Positions 1 to 9,662 of a stretch of DNA of 64,000 nucleotides are shown one piece after another (position 1 is the first letter of the stretch; each line of letters starts with the position of its first letter). Under the pieces are notes generated by a model. The model did not search any database. It was not told the DNA's origin and saw only the letters and a list, made by a program, of their open reading frames with translations. Source of the DNA: Phycisphaerae bacterium (GTDB lineage: Bacteria > Planctomycetota > Phycisphaerae > UBA1845); contig JAJDEB010000007.1 of NCBI GenBank assembly GCA_029260015.1, positions 62,001-126,000 on the forward strand, given 5' to 3'. The translations under genes and the position numbers were made by a program.

Positions 1-867
1 ACCATCGTCGTCGAAGTCGTAGAATTCGGCTCCATAGCTGTTGGTCATGAATTGCGTACCGTTTGAGTCGGCGATATCAATGAAGCCGAGTGAGCCGACA
101 TCGACCAATTGGTTTTCGTAAAAATTGTTTCGGATGTTGTTGTCGCCGCGGCAAGTGGAAATATAAATATCCATGTCGCCATCGCCATCGGAGTCGCCGA
201 TGGCCATACCATATGCCTTGACGCCCACTTCTTCCTGAAACCCAACGCCGGCACCGACAGGCGCAAAAACCTGCCCCGGGCCTTGTAGATAGATCTCGTG
301 CTTTTCAATGGGGCCTTCCATCGCAAGGATCAAATCGAGATCTTCGTCCCCGTCGATGTCGCACCACGCAACATTTTGATGAAACCCCGGATCGTCCAAG
401 CCGGTCGACACGCTCTCATTTGTGAAGACACCGGTCCCATCATTTTTCAACACATCGCCAACCGCCCCACTGGATACGTTTGATTGACCCACGAACACAT
501 CAATGAAACCGTCACCATCGTAATCGCCCCAGCAGGCGCTCCACGACGGACCCAAGCCTGCCGGAAGATTTCCCAAAATCTCCGTAAATGAAAGGGTACC
601 GAGACCAATCAGGTTGTTTCTAAGCAGGCGCTGCGACCCGGACGCCCCCTGATAAAAAAGGTCCAGATCGCCATCGTTATCAATGTCTGCAAGTGAGGCG
701 CTGCGAGCATCGACGTTGTAGCTGGATGGCAAAACGCTTGCACTTACGTCCGTAAATGCAATAGGGGCTCCGCCCCGAATACCGGAATCATCGCTTGCAA
801 CCGCAATTCCACTGACACTGTAAGTTGCCAGCATGGTCGCTGTGATGCATTTCAGGCAATTCATCAT
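1..867 (-). CDS. Secreted VCBS/FG-GAP repeat protein, 3' part beyond window
   Basis: This open frame starts with tandem ATG codons at 867 and runs without a stop off the left edge, giving at least 289 residues. The N-terminus is a signal peptide (MMNCLKCITATMLATYSV..). The mature part holds repeated Ca-binding loops of the VCBS/FG-GAP type, for example DIDNDGDLDLF, DYDGDGFIDVF, DIDGDEDLDLI and DSDGDGDMDIY, spaced about 50-60 residues apart as in beta-propeller blades. Such proteins are exported and often adhesive or surface bound; no enzymatic motif is visible. A purine-rich GGAGAAGGGG lies a few bases upstream and may be the ribosome binding site. The C-terminus is missing, so a dockerin-like or ASPIC/UnbV tail cannot be judged. 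Confidence 0.85.
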   Translation of the reverse strand, partial: MMNCLKCITATMLATYSVSGIAVASDDSGIRGGAPIAFTDVSASVLPSSYNVDARSASLADIDNDGDLDLFYQGASGSQRLLRNNLIGLGTLSFTEILGNLPAGLGPSWSACWGDYDGDGFIDVFVGQSNVSSGAVGDVLKNDGTGVFTNESVSTGLDDPGFHQNVAWCDIDGDEDLDLILAMEGPIEKHEIYLQGPGQVFAPVGAGVGFQEEVGVKAYGMAIGDSDGDGDMDIYISTCRGDNNIRNNFYENQLVDVGSLGFIDIADSNGTQFMTNSYGAEFYDFDDDG

Positions 868-1592
868 GGTCCAAACCCCTTCTCCCCGATGGCATTGGTG
901 CTACGGGTGATAAAATTCAGCATTAGGAACAAATATCTCACAACCCCAAACCCAAGCCGCGAGAATCGTGACCGGTTCGCCCACAATCCTAGCGATTTGA
1001 CAGGCCGTCCAGCAAGCTTGAAATCGGATTTGCGTCGTGTTGATCGATTCAAGGCGCGACGTCCGACCGATAAGCCATCCCCCCAGAACCAAGCAAATTA
1101 CCCCAGATAGGTCCAAGATCAGAATTTTGGCAATCAATACCTTGTATCCGGTGCCCTAATCCACGCATAATGGTGGTGAGGCGAAGGAAGTGGTCTGAGG
1201 GGAGTAAGGCAATTCTTCAGCCACCCGGCCGAAAGAAGGAAGCGATACACAGTAGACGAAAGAGACGTGCGTGCCTGCGTTGATTCCGCACCCATGCAGC
1301 GTCGAACGAAGAAGCGCGTGGTCGAGCGCTTTTGTCTTCATGTCGCCCACTCCTTTTAATTCGGAATTCGATTGAATTCGTTTTCTTAGCCCCGATCGAA
1401 CTCTTCGCGCGATCGGAACATTCGATGGTATCCAGCAGTTGAGGTCGCCTGAGCCTGAGATGGAGAACTGATCTGTATCGGAGAAAATCAGAATTGAAAC
1501 GACTTTGTGATAATTGTCATTCCTATGTGGGGAATTTGATTCAAATGAATTTGGCAGCGTTCAAAACTCATATCTGTTTAGGAGAGCGACTC
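868..1592. other. Intergenic region between divergent secreted-protein genes
   Basis: About 725 bases separate the leftward VCBS gene and the rightward giant repeat gene. The only coding candidate is a small minus-strand ORF (listed separately). A perfect 7-bp inverted repeat, CCGATCG / CGATCGG, sits at 1392-1398 and 1410-1416, and the motif GAATTCGATTGAATTCG lies just before it (about 1363-1380). Promoters for both flanking genes are expected here, but I could not assign -35/-10 boxes with confidence. Confidence 0.5.
1156..1341 (-). CDS. Possible small protein, 61 aa, unknown
   Basis: An ORF of 61 codons starts at ATG 1341 and is preceded by a good Shine-Dalgarno sequence (AAAAGGAG, then 8 bases, then ATG). 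The peptide begins MKTKALDHALL and contains three Cys. The C-terminal third (LPYSPQTTSFASPPL) has low-information composition and resembles translated non-coding sequence. I recognise no domain. The ribosome binding site is the only positive evidence, so this may be spurious. Confidence 0.25.
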   Translation of the reverse strand: MKTKALDHALLRSTLHGCGINAGTHVSFVYCVSLPSFGRVAEELPYSPQTTSFASPPLCVD

Positions 1593-4500
1593 ATGCTCAC
1601 ACGCAAAATTCTAGCAAGCTTGGTACTGGTGGTCGCAGTGGTTGGGGTTTCCTCAACGGCTTTTGTTTCAACCGCGATGGCGCAGACGACGTATTGTCTT
1701 TCAAACTTTGAAGAGCAAGAAAATTTTAGTTGTGGTGCGCGAGGCCCCGCCGTCTGCGATCCGTTCAACGGAGTCGGCGCTGAAGTGATTTGGCGACAGG
1801 CTGAATCGTCGGGGTCAACGGACGGAATCATTCTCGGATCCACCAACACGCTGCCGTCGATTCCGATCAACTACGCCCAGCGCGTTCCGAGCACAGGCGA
1901 CTTTGCGGGCATTGCGTCGCCATGTTACGAACTGACAATTGCCTGGGGCGATCCGACTGATGCAACAACGACCGGTGCGCGGATTATTACCGGTGGCGCT
2001 GGCAACCTTCCCAGCCCCTCGATTCACCTAGGGGGCAAGGTTCGCTTCAAGATGGCCGTCACCGCGTTTAAGTTTAACCCGGTCACGAATTACTTCGGTG
2101 CGCAAGTTCCACTAGAGACTGCTGGTGATGCCGCAATCTTGATGTGCATGTCGGTTCGCGAAACCGGAACCAACGTCGCTTTGGGTGCTGAGGATGTTGG
2201 AACCGGCGACCTTGAGTACGTTTACCTTCCCGGTTCGGAAGTCATTCCGGCTGCGACCAACGGATTCTTTGGCGAGTTCCCCCCAGGAGGAAAGCGCTTC
2301 GACGCCAGCAACGAATTCTGGCCACCAGATGCAAGCGAATTCGCCCAGATCGAGTTTGATCTCGGCGCACTGGACAGTAGTCGTGTTCGCGGTTTCGCAG
2401 TTGACGGTGATGGAATTGACACGGCTGGCGACGGCGTGCTGGATGCAACCAGCAATGGCAACGGGGTCAATCGCGGTACGCTTGAATCACTGATTTTCTC
2501 TGCCGACACGGCCAACTCAGACGGTGAGTACTTCTTCATCTACATTGACGAAGTTGAACTCGAATCTCCGGTTGACGATACGCAAATCAGCCGCCCGACG
2601 GTTCAAGGTCCAATCTTCTCGACGGATTCGTCGATCAGCGTTTCCTCCAAATTCAATCTGTGCGACATGTCAGACATTGACGATGTCGAACTGTTCATCA
2701 ACGGCGTGTCAGCCGTGGGTGGTGTGGATGTCACCGCCAACCCAGTGTCGCCTTCAAACGGAACAGCAACCTTTACGGGCTTGTCGTTGGTAGCGGGTGA
2801 CGTCATTACTGCGACCCAGTCTGACACACAAGGCTCGGGCAGTGTTACGAGCGCACAGTCGAACCCGGTCGAGGTCTTCGGCCCGGGTGTCATCCTCGCT
2901 GACAACTTCGACAATTACGCCAACCAAACCGAACTGAATCAATTCTGGAGCGATTCAATCGGCAGCCCGAATCCGGCAGATGCCAAGCTTCTCTTGACTG
3001 CCGGTGGTGGCGCGAGTTGCCCGAACTTCCTCCGAGAAAACAATCCTCCCAGCGCGAACGCAGCCCGATTGTATCGCACATTCGGTTCGGCCAACGGCAG
3101 CGACGATGATCCATTGTTCGTGACTTGGAACTTCAAGTTCACCGATAGCGCTACGCTTAATTCACGAACGCGATTTGAGTTGGCTCGCTTCACGGGTGGA
3201 AACTTTTCGACGGGCGCCCGTGGTGCAGGTACCGCAGGTATCACCATGTACAATCAGGTCGCGGGCGGTCTCCTGACCGACTATAACCTGACGTTACGGG
3301 TGGCTGACAGCACGGAAGTTTCCCAGGAATTGACTTCAAACGGTTGGGTCAATGACGGCGGTTCTGGATTCCATCGCGTGGCGAGCGGTGTGCCTCGCGT
3401 CATCGACACCTGGCACAAGATGCAGATTGAAGTCAGGTCTGATGTGATCAATTACTTCATCGACGACGTCAACGTAAACCCGTCGCCGTACGAAAGCGGC
3501 GTACCGCGTCCAGATGTAAACCCATACACGCATGTCATCATCGGTGAAGGATTCAGCAACAACGATCCAACGATGATCTTCGATAACGTTTCGGTCACGA
3601 TTGGCGCAGGCGGTACGACACACCCATTCGCCGATCCGCGTCCAGATCCGCCAACGATTCAGGAACCGTTGTTCCCGGGCGATACGGTCGTGACATTGAC
3701 TGACATCAGCACCAACGCAACAGAAGTCCGAATCATCCGCGACGGTACAACCACCATCGCGACGGTTTCGACGACTGGGTTTGAGTCAACCACGCTGGAC
3801 ATCACGGTGCCGACGCTTGCATTTGAAGATGTGATCACTGCGGAGCAGACCATCGGCGGTCTGTCGAGTTGTCAATCGACTTCGGTGACGGTTTTGATTC
3901 CGAGCGTGGTGATCCTTGATGAAGTCTTGAAGCCGGGTGACACGATCGTCAACGTCGGTGATGTTCAAGAAAACATCGCCGATGAAATCCGCGTCTACGC
4001 AAATACCACAACGCTAATCGGTACGGTGTTTTCACCAACAACCGATGCAGTTGCCGTGACCGTGACACCCATGATCGACGGTGATCTGATCACTGCAACG
4101 CAAGTCATTGGCGGCTTGGAAAGCGAGCATTCGCCAACACAGATCGTCCGCTTCCGTCCACCGCTCAGCCTGATGGTCACGGTTGCGATAGACGAGGACG
4201 GCGTCAGCAGCGACGGCCAGGCAGACTTTGAATTCGTCGGTGCAGCCGACACCATTGGTTCTGCGCCGAATGGCAAGCCACTTGATCCTCAGACCGGTGT
4301 CTGGCAGCGATTTGAATTTTCACTGACCGGTGGCGACCCCGTTACTCCGTTCCTTGATAACGTTGGAACACCGGGGCAACTCGATGCGGGAGGATTGAGC
4401 TACAGTATCGATTCGATCTTCTTCAGCATCAATTCCAATGGCCCAGTTAGTGCTGGACCATACACGGTTTATCTCGACCATGCGTTCTACATTGATTCGG

Positions 4501-6362
4501 GCGGACAGGAAGTTCTCATTGCCGATGCAGAAATCTCCAACCCGTTCCCAGATTTCCGTGGCCAGAGTACAGGCACTGGAAATTCGAGCGTTACCACCGG
4601 CGATACCAGTATGGACGGATCAAGCTCAGTTAAAGTTGATTGGGAATGGCCGAATGAGAATCCCGGTAACCTAACTGCCGTGTTCCGTCCAAACGTCGCA
4701 TTTGACGACGACGCATTGGCTGTTGGATTCTATGTCCTGTTTAACGATTTCACGACGAATGCCGTGGCTGTCCCGTCATTGCTTGAACCGAATATCGGAG
4801 ATGTCCCGTTCATTCGCGTGAACGATGTTGATCCATCAGCGACCTTGGTTGAGCTCTACCGCAACGGTTCGTTCTTAACATCTGCTGTTCCGGGCGGCAC
4901 GTCAGTGGACATCGTTCCTGGTGTTACCAGCGAGTTGCTTGATCAATACACCGCACGACAGACGACGCCGGATGGCACCAGCGAACTCGGATTCCCACGC
5001 GGAATTACGCTTCCGCCAGCACCGAGGGTCGTTTCGCCGGTATTCGAGGGCAATACTTCGATCGATATCGAAGACATTCTCCTCGTTGCCAATGCGACAA
5101 CAACTCAGGTTCAGGTTTCCGCCAATGGCGGTGTGATTGGCACCGTCAACACGACTGGATTCGAGACTACATCGGAAACCATTTCGCCGGTGCCTGCAGT
5201 CAACGAAGGCGATCAATTAACGGCAACGCAGACGGTCAACGGATTGGTCAGCCCTGATTCTGAACTGGCAATCGTTGAAGGGTCTCCGACGCCGTGCGGT
5301 ATCGCGTTCTCGGACAACTTTGATACAGACACTTCCGCGAGTTGGAACATTAACGCCACTGACCTTGCTGACGTTGAATACACGTTCGGATTCGACTACA
5401 GCGCTGGCGGACTTTTGATTCCTCCCGCGCCCAACAGTCCAGGAACGACCTTGGGTCTCCGCTTGGCTGCGAACGTCGCAGCACCAAACTCTGCCGAAGC
5501 CATAACTCTTTCGCCGATCGGACAGAGCTTTGGTGGTGACTACGTTTTGAGGTTCGACATGTGGATGAATGCACACGGACCATTCCCAGGTGGTGGAACT
5601 GGATCGACTGAGTTCCTCACTGCCGGCGTGGGTTACGACAATACCACGCCAAATCGGGCCTTTGGAATTGGGTCTGGCGGTTGGTTCGCGTGCAGCGCTG
5701 AAGGCGGTTCTGGTAGCGACTACCACGCCTACAAGGATTCGGTTCTTGAAGGGTTCCCCTCGTTCTTCGCGGGAACACGCAACGCTTCTGGAATCTATTA
5801 CAGTGGTCTAGGCGGTATCGATGTTGGAGCACTCGGGCAAAATGCTGCATTCCCGGCAACGCAAACGGGAATACTGCAAACAGGTGCGGCTGGTTTCGAT
5901 TGGCACGAGATTAGCATTTACCGCAGCGGCAACATCGTGCGTTGGGTCATCGATGATCTTCCCATCGCCGAAATCGACGCCAGCGTCGGTGCCACGTTCC
6001 CGCTCGCCGGAAACATCAGCATTGGTTACAGCGATCCGTTCACCTCGTTGGCCAACGAACCAGGCCTTATCTTCGGTCTGATCGACAACCTGGTGGTTGA
6101 AGGCTTCGGCGGTGGTGACTGTAATGTCAACTTAGTTGGCGACGATTGCGAAACCATCGGCGTGCAGGACTGGAATGCAGACGGTAACGTTGACAACGGT
6201 GACCTTGAAGGTCTTGCGGACTGTCTCGCAGGACCAGGTACGTCGCCTGCTCCAAGTGTTACCGGCTGTGAAGCGACGTGTCTGAGTACGTTTGACAGCG
6301 ACGCTGACGATGATGTTGACCTCGTCGACTTCGCAGCGTTCCAGGACACGGTCACACCATAA
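1593..6362 (+). CDS. Giant secreted Ig-like repeat protein with C-terminal dockerin-like module
   Basis: The predicted product is 1589 aa. I chose ATG 1593 over the upstream TTG at 1494 because TTTAGGAGAG lies eight bases before it and it starts directly with a signal peptide (MLTRKILASL..., cleavage after AMA near residue 30). Five related Ig-like beta-sandwich repeats (about residues 333, 685, 770, 1059, 1142) share a core such as DxITATQxxxGLxS. Between them are larger lectin/LamG-like beta-sandwich stretches (about 430-670, 855-1045, 1232-1505). Residues 1520-1589 are a planctomycete dockerin-like module with two Ca-binding loops (DWNADGNVDNGDL and DSDADDDVDLVDF). No catalytic motif is seen. 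Inferred role: exported structural or binding protein. A Rho-independent terminator follows. Confidence 0.85.
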   Translation: MLTRKILASLVLVVAVVGVSSTAFVSTAMAQTTYCLSNFEEQENFSCGARGPAVCDPFNGVGAEVIWRQAESSGSTDGIILGSTNTLPSIPINYAQRVPSTGDFAGIASPCYELTIAWGDPTDATTTGARIITGGAGNLPSPSIHLGGKVRFKMAVTAFKFNPVTNYFGAQVPLETAGDAAILMCMSVRETGTNVALGAEDVGTGDLEYVYLPGSEVIPAATNGFFGEFPPGGKRFDASNEFWPPDASEFAQIEFDLGALDSSRVRGFAVDGDGIDTAGDGVLDATSNGNGVNRGTLESLIFSADTANSDGEYFFIYIDEVELESPVDDTQISRPTVQGPIFSTDSSISVSSKFNLCDMSDIDDVELFINGVSAVGGVDVTANPVSPSNGTATFTGLSLVAGDVITATQSDTQGSGSVTSAQSNPVEVFGPGVILADNFDNYANQTELNQFWSDSIGSPNPADAKLLLTAGGGASCPNFLRENNPPSANAARLYRTFGSANGSDDDPLFVTWNFKFTDSATLNSRTRFELARFTGGNFSTGARGAGTAGITMYNQVAGGLLTDYNLTLRVADSTEVSQELTSNGWVNDGGSGFHRVASGVPRVIDTWHKMQIEVRSDVINYFIDDVNVNPSPYESGVPRPDVNPYTHVIIGEGFSNNDPTMIFDNVSVTIGAGGTTHPFADPRPDPPTIQEPLFPGDTVVTLTDISTNATEVRIIRDGTTTIATVSTTGFESTTLDITVPTLAFEDVITAEQTIGGLSSCQSTSVTVLIPSVVILDEVLKPGDTIVNVGDVQENIADEIRVYANTTTLIGTVFSPTTDAVAVTVTPMIDGDLITATQVIGGLESEHSPTQIVRFRPPLSLMVTVAIDEDGVSSDGQADFEFVGAADTIGSAPNGKPLDPQTGVWQRFEFSLTGGDPVTPFLDNVGTPGQLDAGGLSYSIDSIFFSINSNGPVSAGPYTVYLDHAFYIDSGGQEVLIADAEISNPFPDFRGQSTGTGNSSVTTGDTSMDGSSSVKVDWEWPNENPGNLTAVFRPNVAFDDDALAVGFYVLFNDFTTNAVAVPSLLEPNIGDVPFIRVNDVDPSATLVELYRNGSFLTSAVPGGTSVDIVPGVTSELLDQYTARQTTPDGTSELGFPRGITLPPAPRVVSPVFEGNTSIDIEDILLVANATTTQVQVSANGGVIGTVNTTGFETTSETISPVPAVNEGDQLTATQTVNGLVSPDSELAIVEGSPTPCGIAFSDNFDTDTSASWNINATDLADVEYTFGFDYSAGGLLIPPAPNSPGTTLGLRLAANVAAPNSAEAITLSPIGQSFGGDYVLRFDMWMNAHGPFPGGGTGSTEFLTAGVGYDNTTPNRAFGIGSGGWFACSAEGGSGSDYHAYKDSVLEGFPSFFAGTRNASGIYYSGLGGIDVGALGQNAAFPATQTGILQTGAAGFDWHEISIYRSGNIVRWVIDDLPIAEIDASVGATFPLAGNISIGYSDPFTSLANEPGLIFGLIDNLVVEGFGGGDCNVNLVGDDCETIGVQDWNADGNVDNGDLEGLADCLAGPGTSPAPSVTGCEATCLSTFDSDADDDVDLVDFAAFQDTVTP

Positions 6363-6416
6363 ACACAGTGCTTTAATGCAAGGTGTTGGTGTTGTGAAAT
6401 AGTCAACCAAGAGTCA

Positions 6417-6449
6417 GCGGGCCATCCGCCATGGGTGGCCCGCTTTTTT
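6417..6449 (+). terminator. Rho-independent terminator
   Basis: GCGGGCCA (6417-6424) pairs with TGGCCCGC (6436-6443), extended inward by one G-T and two G-C pairs around a five-base loop, and is followed by six T residues. It lies 55 bases after the stop of the giant repeat gene. Confidence 0.9.
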
Positions 6450-6572
6450 GGTGACACCACTTTGCACGATTGATTTTGCAAAGAACTCGTCGTCTGCGTA
6501 GCTAAAATTTGATGGCTGCGCACCAGACGTTTCGCACCAATAGCAACACAACCTCAAGGTGGAGAGAAGAAT

Positions 6573-9500
6573 TTGATGAGATGTTTACACCGAAGTAAAA
6601 AAAACGATTTGGATATTCAATGTCGGCGTGAATCTACGCTCGTCGCGACGTGTCTGATTCTGGGTCTGTCCATCACAGCCACAGTTGCCGTCGGCCAATC
6701 CAATTCATCAGATGATGCGAGCATTTCAGCAATCAAGGCAGATGTAAACCTGGTCACAAGGCTAAACGCGCACATCGATGAATTGGATCCGCAAAGCAAC
6801 CTTGCATTCATGGACGGGGGGCGAGTCGATCAGACGGACTGGGTCGGAAACGTTTGTCATTTGAAGCTAACGATTCCTGCATTCTCGACTGAAAGCCCGG
6901 AAATCATAGACATTCAAGAACTCAGCGAATCGCTCATGCGTTCGATCAAGAGTGATCTCGATTATGGCGGCGTGATCGTAAGCGTACGCACCGGCGAGTC
7001 GGACGACTACCGTCCGCTAGAAGATTACGTTCCAGTCGTCGGACCTGGTACTTACCCGCCATTGCGTGAAGACGCCGCCATTCTCCCTGGAGAGAATGCT
7101 GCGACACCTGAGCAATTGCGAACACTTGGCGGTCCGGGTGCGAATGCCGGCAGTCAACCGGCTGGTGCGCTATCTGGCGTCGTCGTCTACACAACTGCCG
7201 GTCACGGATGGACTGCCAATGCAGGTTCATGGGGATTGCAGCGGCCGTTACTGCTCGACATGGTCGAAGACTACGGCAATCTCGATCAACTCAACTACTT
7301 TGTCGATTATTTGTTCAATGCGGGAGCGACCGTCGTTCCGTTTCGACCGGTGGGCTACCAAACCGAGGAAGTTGTTCTCGACCAGGATGATCCCGGTGTG
7401 ACGTACACCGGTTCTTGGGTCAACAGCGGTTCGAGCCCCTACTATGAAAACAACGCAACCAACAGCGGGATCAATTATCGGTTCGCAGTTGCCAACGTGA
7501 CTGAATCCGCAACCGCCCGCTACACGCCAAACATCCCCACGTCAGATTATTTCCCTGTCTATACTTGGGTGTTGGATTCAAACAATCGCACGCCGCAACT
7601 CTACCGAATCTCCCACAGTGGTGGCACTGCCGAAGTGACGATTGATCACCGTATGGTCGGACGCGGCTGGGTTTACCTTGGTGCTTATTACTTTGAAGCC
7701 GGAACCAGTGGATACGTCGAGATCAGCAATCAATCGGCGGCTGGCGGAAACGTCATCGCCGACGCAATTCGATTCGGTAATGGCATCGGCGACATCGTCG
7801 GAGCAGGCCCTGGAACTATCAGCGGTTATCCGCGTGATGAAGAAGCCCAACGCTACTGGGCAGAAAGTGAATCCGGGGTCAACGCGGTCGGATTACCGTC
7901 CACTATCTACAATTGCTGCGGCAGCGATAACAGCGATAACATTTCCACCGCCGCTCGCTGGGCGCGGGAGATGAACAATACTTCATTCAACACTGACCGC
8001 TGGCGACGCGTCTATCTTGAATTCCACAGCAATGCGTCAGGCGGAGCGGCTCGCGGTACGGTTGCACTGGTGACGGGGGTCTCCACCAAGACGCTGTTTC
8101 AAACTGAGTACGCGACCATTCTCGGCGACGAGGTTGAGCAGGACATGCTCATTCTCGACGCAGATTTTGAATTCCCGTGGGTGGCGAGAAGCAATCCTGC
8201 CAATGGTTCGTTCGGGGCTATCAGCACCAATGCGAACAGCGACGAATTCGACGCGACGATTCTGGAGGTCGCATTTCATGACAACGCGAGTGACGCAGCA
8301 CTCTTGCTCGATCCAAAGGTGCGCGACGGAGTGGCTCGGTCGAGCCTCCACGGGGTCACCAAGTTCCTGAATTCGCTTGCCGGCAGCACCGTCCCGCTTG
8401 CGTTCTTGCCAACTCAACCGCGAAATCCGCGGGCCATTCACGATGGCAATGGCGGCATTGCCATATCGTGGGACACACCATTGACGGGTGAAGCCCAAGG
8501 CGACGCCCCCACGGGATATCGCGTCTATCGCTCTAGCAATGGCTACGGATTCGATAACGGAACCGATGTCGGCCTGACCAATTCGGTGACTCTAAACGAC
8601 GTCCCGCCCTACACCACGACATACTTCCGCATCGCGGCATACAACGCGGGAGGCGAATCGCTACCGTCAATCACCATTGGCGCTCGAGCGCGATTGAACG
8701 GTCCGGCGAAATATCTCATCGTCAATGGCTTCGATCGCGTGTCGCGGTCGCAGGACCCCAGGCAAGTCCTCGGCGGACTGGGCACGCAGCGCCGGCCAAT
8801 CCTTCGCCATGTCAATTCGTTCGACTACGTTATTCAACATGGCGACGCGTTGGCAGATGCCGGTGTTGATTTCGACTCGTGCCAAAATGAGAACATCATC
8901 AGCGGTGCGGTTGACCTCGCAAACTACCAAGCGGTTCTTTGGATTTGCGGCGAGGAATCTTCCGCCGACGAAACCTTTGACGCCACCGAACAAACATCCG
9001 TAACGAACTACCTGAACGCGGGTGGAAGACTGTTTGTCAGCGGCGCAGAAATTGCGTGGGATCTCGACAACCTCGGTAATGGTGTAGCGTTCTACAACAA
9101 CGCCCTCAAAGCCGACTATGTCGGTGACGATGCAAACACTTACGACGTTGGTGTTGTCGGTGGATCGATCTTCGCCGGCATCGGTTCGTTTGCGTTTGAT
9201 GACGGCTCGATTTATTACGATGCGGAATTCCCAGACCGTCTTGGCACATTCGGCGGTAGCACTGCCGCGTTGACCTACGTCGGAGGATCTGGCGGGACAG
9301 CTGCTGTCGTATTTGACGGCGCGTCGCAGGTTGTAAATCTCGGATTCCCATTCGAGACCATCACGTCGGAATCGAGTAGGTTTGAAATCATGGGCGCGGT
9401 CGTCGATTTCTTCGACGTCGGTCTAGACCTGTTCGATCATGCGTCATTCGTCGAATGCATGGACGGTCCCGACACGGGTGCGACACTGCCCGACTGCGGG

Positions 9501-9575
9501 CCGTTCGATTTTGAACCCGACAGCGATGTCGATCTCGATGACGCACAGATGTTCCAACAATTATTTGCGGACTGA
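6573..9575 (+). CDS. Secreted N-acetylmuramoyl-L-alanine amidase-like protein with golvesin-like, FnIII, ThuA-like and dockerin-like modules
   Basis: This is a 1000-aa protein with start ATG 6573 behind GGAGAGAAGA and an N-terminal hydrophobic export segment (about residues 23-41). An Amidase_3-like catalytic fold is visible in pieces: TTAGHG (about 207-212) for the first zinc His, LEFHSNASGG (about 482) for the second, and LEVAFHDNASD (about 565) matching the family's late E..F..N motif. Between the first and second pieces sits a golvesin/xanthan-lyase C-terminal-like beta domain (about 270-410), so the amidase domain appears to carry an insertion. A fibronectin type III domain (about 609-703), a ThuA/glutamine-amidotransferase-like Rossmann domain (about 711-942) and a dockerin-like tail (about 953-1000) follow. 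Inferred role: exported cell-wall or glycan hydrolase. Activity is not proven, because the third zinc ligand is not identified. Confidence 0.8.
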   Translation: MMRCLHRSKKNDLDIQCRRESTLVATCLILGLSITATVAVGQSNSSDDASISAIKADVNLVTRLNAHIDELDPQSNLAFMDGGRVDQTDWVGNVCHLKLTIPAFSTESPEIIDIQELSESLMRSIKSDLDYGGVIVSVRTGESDDYRPLEDYVPVVGPGTYPPLREDAAILPGENAATPEQLRTLGGPGANAGSQPAGALSGVVVYTTAGHGWTANAGSWGLQRPLLLDMVEDYGNLDQLNYFVDYLFNAGATVVPFRPVGYQTEEVVLDQDDPGVTYTGSWVNSGSSPYYENNATNSGINYRFAVANVTESATARYTPNIPTSDYFPVYTWVLDSNNRTPQLYRISHSGGTAEVTIDHRMVGRGWVYLGAYYFEAGTSGYVEISNQSAAGGNVIADAIRFGNGIGDIVGAGPGTISGYPRDEEAQRYWAESESGVNAVGLPSTIYNCCGSDNSDNISTAARWAREMNNTSFNTDRWRRVYLEFHSNASGGAARGTVALVTGVSTKTLFQTEYATILGDEVEQDMLILDADFEFPWVARSNPANGSFGAISTNANSDEFDATILEVAFHDNASDAALLLDPKVRDGVARSSLHGVTKFLNSLAGSTVPLAFLPTQPRNPRAIHDGNGGIAISWDTPLTGEAQGDAPTGYRVYRSSNGYGFDNGTDVGLTNSVTLNDVPPYTTTYFRIAAYNAGGESLPSITIGARARLNGPAKYLIVNGFDRVSRSQDPRQVLGGLGTQRRPILRHVNSFDYVIQHGDALADAGVDFDSCQNENIISGAVDLANYQAVLWICGEESSADETFDATEQTSVTNYLNAGGRLFVSGAEIAWDLDNLGNGVAFYNNALKADYVGDDANTYDVGVVGGSIFAGIGSFAFDDGSIYYDAEFPDRLGTFGGSTAALTYVGGSGGTAAVVFDGASQVVNLGFPFETITSESSRFEIMGAVVDFFDVGLDLFDHASFVECMDGPDTGATLPDCGPFDFEPDSDVDLDDAQMFQQLFAD

Positions 9576-9582
9576 TTTAATC

Positions 9583-9603
9583 GGTGGGCACGGCCCACCC
9601 TAC
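9583..9603. repeat. Dispersed palindromic repeat, GTAGGGTGGGC family, copy 1
   Basis: GGTGGGCACGGCCCACCCTA forms a short hairpin (GGGC / GCCC core). The same sequence recurs at 42781-42802, and an inverted variant lies at 42737-42757. It sits between two secreted-protein genes and could act as an mRNA 3' hairpin. Confidence 0.8.
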
Positions 9604-9662
9604 ACGAAAATTACGCCTGAATGTTTCAGGCAACATCTACAATTGGAGGCATAAAGCAAGCA

